From Ariolimax columbianus (taxonomy: Eukaryota; Mollusca; Gastropoda; Stylommatophora; Arionidae), in assembly GCA_036924085.1 (NCBI GenBank), contig JAVGWX010000008.1, forward strand, positions 53,753,314 through 53,817,313: DNA of 64,000 bases. The letters run 5' to 3'. Every line of letters starts with the position of its first letter. Position 1 is the stretch's first letter. Positions 60,085-64,000 of the stretch are shown one piece after another. Both the position numbers and the translations under genes were made by a program. The notes under the pieces were generated by a model. It had not been told where the DNA came from and made no database searches. It saw only the letters and a program-made list of their open reading frames with translations.

Positions 60085-61060
60085 TAGAATTCATGAGATG
60101 CTCTTAAGTTCTTTTTTATTTACCAGTAAATTGTTTTCAAGAGAGTTTGGTTGTTTTTTTTGTTGTTTTTTTTTTTGTTTTTTTTCTCAATGATTTCAAT
60201 AGTCTTACAAAAATCTTTACAGGCTTATTGGAATAGAAAGCATGTTGTAACTGTTTCCTGTGGAACACGGGTGTTTAGAGCAGAAGAAATTTGGTCTCAC
60301 GACTATTCTCTGAGAGTCAAAAATTGACTGAGTAATAGTTAGCGAGGCCAGGTCCAATCCAGGGTCAGCACAATGCCTTTGCGCAGACCGAAGTGAAAGT
60401 TTAGCTTTGACTATAAGTTGAAATTTGTCTGGATTGGGGGTAAGTGTTAGATCTAACCATTCTTAGTATCGGACTGATACCAGACACAGTGGTGAGGGAC
60501 GATCAACAAGGATTCGCACGTCAGGATGTCACATTTGCAGTGACAGTGACTTGTAGAAATGTGAGACAATAAGACTCTAGAAGGGTGTGGCCAAATGAGA
60601 TTGATGGTTAACCAGCCAGCTGGGGAGGACAATTCGACAGCCATTTTGGGTTTACATGGCTAAATTAAGTGTCTATAAAAGAGACAGCAAGAGGAGAGAT
60701 TCATTATTCGGGAGGGAGTGCGTTTATGCGGTGGTTATCCCATCATACACCTAGAGTCTTGAATTTCGCTCAAAGCTGCGAATGATGGACACTCTGTAAA
60801 CAATATGAAAAAGAGATCTGATCACTTGTGAGTGAGAAGATTTGTTGTGGTGCGTGTCAAAAATAGTCTCGTTATTCAGTGTATCCTTAGTTTCAAGTGT
60901 GAACACCTGTCTAATGTCAATTTCTTGATTATCATTGACTTTAGTATCTGTGGTGTGGGGTGCCACTAAAAGGACAGTCGGAGTCATCAAAAAAAAAAAA
61001 AAAAAAAAAAAAGGAAGCTGCCTATCACAATATCAACAGACGGTTTTGTTTTGATGATGA
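60085..61060. other. Non-coding stretch, nothing recognised
   Basis: T-rich run near 60140-60190 and A run at 60990-61012 (possible retroposon tail). No conserved frame. Confidence 0.5.
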
Positions 61061-61073
61061 AACTTGGATTTGG

Positions 61074-61150
61074 ATTATAGTGAGGAAGTAACTGGGCTGA
61101 TCATCAACCTCACTCTCTGGTCCCGAGCTACCTTGGACCAGTGGCAAGAC
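61074..61150. repeat. 80-bp dispersed repeat, copy 2
   Basis: GATCATCAACCTCACTCTCT, GGTCCCGAGCTACCTTGGAC, CAGTGGCAAGAC. Direct orientation relative to 58804. Confidence 0.8.
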
Positions 61151-61541
61151 ATGAGTCAAGGCGACTGAAGGTAACTCTGAATGCAGATACTTTGATCCCA
61201 CCTTCCTAGAGATCAGGTGTCACTTGAAACTTGCGGGTCTGAAACTCTGGGCTGCTCAGTGATTTAGGCAGTGCATATTCTAATGTGGAAAAGCACATGC
61301 TTATTTACTATGAGATTCAGGAGGACAGCAAATTGTTTCTGTTTCTAAGAATTGACATCACTACACTCCGAGCATACCCATAAGTGCTCCGTCTCTCTCA
61401 GCTAATGGCGCAGGGTCTGGATGTTGATGGTCCTTGTAGTTCGCTGGTTGTACACTCTCTTGCTCAGTCCTCTCAAATATCGTTTAATGTCCAGTAGATC
61501 CATGTCAACCCCTGGAGGTTTGAGACCTCAACAGCTACTAT

Positions 61542-61985
61542 CTACTCGTACCTAAGCCATCCCTTCTGTACCTTCTGAAGTACTGCTTGTATGTCTGTCA
61601 CGATGACTGTCCTTGTTACAGAAGTCTCAGATATCCATCTCTCCACTGAGGTCACTGCTTCCATCTCCATTCTCAAACTGGAGGTTGTTAACATGTATGC
61701 CCTACTGCGCTCAGTAACGACCTGTCCTCTCACTTTAGCTGAGACACCCCAGCCTGATGTCCCACTATGCAGCACTGATCCGTCAGTGTATATGATGGCA
61801 TCACTATCCTGCATGTTCTCAGTTATCAGGTGATTCACCTCTTTCCTCCCTTCTCTGCATTCCTTGCCTAAAGTTATGATGACTCTCTGGTAGTCTATCA
61901 CCAGTGCAAATTGTAGGCAATTGCACATATCAAAACGGCTAATCATAGCTTGAGTATGTAGAGATGCCGCTGTTGGCAATTCTAA
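61542..61985 (-). mobile_element. RNase H domain of a LINE, N-terminal half
   Basis: A minus-strand frame with SDAIIYTDGSVLHSGTSGWG, VSAKVRGQVVTERSRA, SSLRMEMEAVTSVERWISET and TRTVIVTDIQAVLQKVQKG. The D (DGS), E (EMEAV) and D (TDIQAVL) catalytic positions are present. The HC.I.GNE.AD end is not seen because the frame stops at 61542. A third RNase H lineage, distinct from 48110 and 59338. Confidence 0.88.
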
Positions 61986-62280
61986 AAAAATCTACAAATG
62001 CCACAATTCCCATGTATTCTATATTTTGCATATCCGTGTCAAATATTAGTTATTGCCAAATCATAATATGAACAGCCTCTGCTATTTAATCTGCAAGTTT
62101 ATTTCATGTCCAAAATCTGTATCTGTCAACAAAATGTATTTTCATGCATGTCTTCTAATTGTTCCTTGTCCAACAACCACTTAAGTTATTGTTTTGTTAC
62201 AGTTCATTCTGGTGTCGTGTTTTTGTGCGTCGTGGTAGTCTGATACTATCGGGCAATAGATCTCAAGTCATTATTACATG

Positions 62281-62570
62281 TGGAGAGCATAGCCTAGTTG
62301 ACAGTGAGCTGAATTGCTAAGACTGGAATAACAGCACGCCATGGTTCAAAATCACAGACGTACAGAAAAAAATAAGGGCGTGGTTCATTCCTGGTACAAC
62401 TGCTCCTCCAATCGACCCAGCTGTAAATGGGTACCTGGCATATGGGTTGGGAAAGGTAAACAATAAGGAAGGAAACTGGCCACCCCACTTCACAAAGGCT
62501 GCGGCTTTGTACATGAAGAGTTATCTTCATCACCGTCGACAATTGTTGGCATGAGACTGACCTTTACCTT
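62281..62570 (+). mobile_element. tRNA-derived SINE with a conserved-looking core
   Basis: Head GGAGAGCATAGCCTAGTTGA (A box), B box GGTTCAAAATC at 62343-62353. The core is CAATCGACCCAGCTGTAAAT then GGGTACCTGGCATATGGGTT, and the 3' part is CACCCCACTTCACAAAGGCT. The CAGCTG.AAATGGGTACCTGGC block resembles core domains reported in SINEs of molluscs and other invertebrates (from memory). No clear target duplication. A 3' fragment lies at 40835-40925. Confidence 0.75.
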
Positions 62571-63550
62571 TTACCATTATTACAGCCTATTTTGTTGCAT
62601 ATGGCATTTTTAGTTGCTTTGACATTGCATGATCCACCTTTTACACAGATCAAAAGGCTGTAAATGTCAAAAGCTTTAGAAGCAACACCCCATATATGAT
62701 ACAGGGATGTCAGTGAATAACTAGTTAACAATAGCTAATGTGCTTGCTTTTATTTTGGTGGTTATAAATTATAGCACTGTAGAGTGGTCTGCCAGGGCAT
62801 GGCCATCTGTAGTTTAGAAGGCCGTCGGACTAATTGGGAAAATACCCATGAAACATAACATGTAGGGGCCAACTAAATTACAAAACTCATCAGCACTCAT
62901 ATTATGCCAAGATTTATAATCAATCCATACATCATCCAAATAGATAAATAAAATCAATAACAGTACAAAACAGATCAATAAAATAAATAACAGTACAAAA
63001 CACAACAAATTTCTGTTGAAAGTGATCCTTTCACAGAATCCTGCCTTGAAACAAACTGAATACCATCTTCTTTTATTTATTTATGGTATACAACAACCAG
63101 TGCTCCTAATGAAACCAGTCTTTTGAAATGATTACCCCTTTCATGACAGTATTTTTTTAAATGTTCCCCGTATTTGACTCAATCTGTTCAGTTTCAACCC
63201 AAAGCGCACTGGTTTTGAACAGTTATGTCAGCCTTCAGTCTGTTCCATATGTAGTTAAAAATTATGTGAGCAAGCACAAGAGATTAGGGCCGGGACCTAT
63301 TCTCTGGGGCCAAAAAAGTACTGGGGAGGTATTAGGGATGGTGGATAAAGCTAGGATCAACACAACACCATCATCAGATGCCTATATATATATATATATA
63401 GATATATATATATATATATAAATATATATATTATATATATATATCATCAGTTCAGTAACCTAGAAGATCGTTTATGCACTGTTATTGCAGTTTGTCAAAC
63501 CCGCCATACATCTCAATTTTTCACCAGGGTATTAGTTTCAGCTATAGTCC
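62571..63550. other. Non-coding stretch, nothing recognised
   Basis: (TA)n microsatellites at about 63384-63445. No conserved frame. Confidence 0.5.
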
Positions 63551-63556
63551 ACTCTT

Positions 63557-63960
63557 TTATATTGTCCTCTCACTTTTTGGTCTCCCTCTCCCATGCTTCT
63601 CAGACACAGTGCCTTGCAGGATGGTCTTGATCAATCCCACCGATCGTGACATATGTCCATACCATGTCAATTTTTGTGTTTTTACTATAGTCGATAGGTT
63701 TTTATATTGACCTAACTCCTTCCTAACAATTTCAAGAACACACTCGTTTGTAACGCGATCCAAATATGAAAAACCAAGAATTCTTTGCAAGCATCTCATT
63801 TCCATTGCGCATATTTTACGTCTTAGGACAGCCACCAGAGTCCAAGTCTCACACAGATAGAGGTATACTGAGTTGATTATTGTACACATTAAAGTCAGCT
63901 TTGATTTAAGGCTAATGTTCTTGTCTTTCCAGATTATTCATAGCCTGGTCAAGGCGACCA
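63557..63960 (-). mobile_element. RTE-like LINE remnant, 3' end, near window edge
   Basis: The minus strand reads LYLCETWTLVAVLRRKICAM, EMRCLQRILGFSYLDRVTNE, LTWYGHMSRSVGLIKTILQG and KHGRGRPKSERT. These are the (Y/L)G.E.W.L...., E.RCLR.ILG....DRVTNE, YGH..R and GRGRP blocks in the standard order. The open part is 63557-63889. The upstream RT lies beyond the repeat-poor edge or the window end. Confidence 0.88.
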
Positions 63961-64000
63961 TGGGCATCACTGTTCTCGACTGAAGTATTTGTAAATGCAC

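Overview
This is eukaryotic (animal) genomic DNA. It is AT-rich, has spliced GT-AG exons, and is packed with retroposons and satellites. There are no bacterial operons, ribosome binding sites or CRISPR arrays. The only host gene I can support is the 3' two thirds of a choline transporter-like gene (SLC44 family, closest by pattern to SLC44A1/CTL1). It lies on the + strand from 1633 to 21520. Eleven exons join in frame to 431 codons, and the N-terminal half lies upstream of the window. The repeat mix (RTE-like, CR1/L2/Rex1-like and RNase H-bearing LINEs, mariner remnants, several tRNA-derived SINEs, many minisatellites) suits a lophotrochozoan, perhaps a mollusc. That placement is an inference and not proven here.

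Layout: 1-1500, tandem repeats and an RTE-type reverse transcriptase (RT) remnant. 1633-21520, SLC44 exons. Their introns hold two dispersed families that I call A and B, a mariner-derived fold-back element, a mariner transposase remnant, LINE 3' ends, a 29-bp satellite of about 1.5 kb and a tRNA-SINE with a perfect 12-bp target duplication. 21521-about 22100, 3' UTR. 22100-28400, mostly non-coding, with a 25-bp and a 39-bp minisatellite. 28450-33010, three LINE fragments, including the best preserved element of the window: a CR1-type RT of 480 codons with intact catalytic motifs. 33450-34000, a 20-bp minisatellite. 34400-37830, two more mariner-derived fold-back copies, each beside a family A repeat. 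39330-42470, RTE remnants with tandem arrays grown out of them. 42505-45790, a 40-bp satellite of about 82 units that is open in all three minus frames. 46180-47820, purine-rich and triplet low-complexity DNA. 48110-64000, a graveyard of LINE fragments in both orientations, one 96-bp tandem repeat open on both strands and one SINE with a conserved-looking core.

No cooperative multi-gene system is visible. The most unusual signals are structural. Two fold-back elements share one mariner-derived junction in opposite orientations. Tandem arrays arise inside or beside transposon remnants (32-bp, 40-bp and 59-bp arrays). The intronic 29-bp satellite carries an exact 811-bp duplication. Long open frames over the satellites (up to 855 codons) are consequences of repeat period and are not genes.
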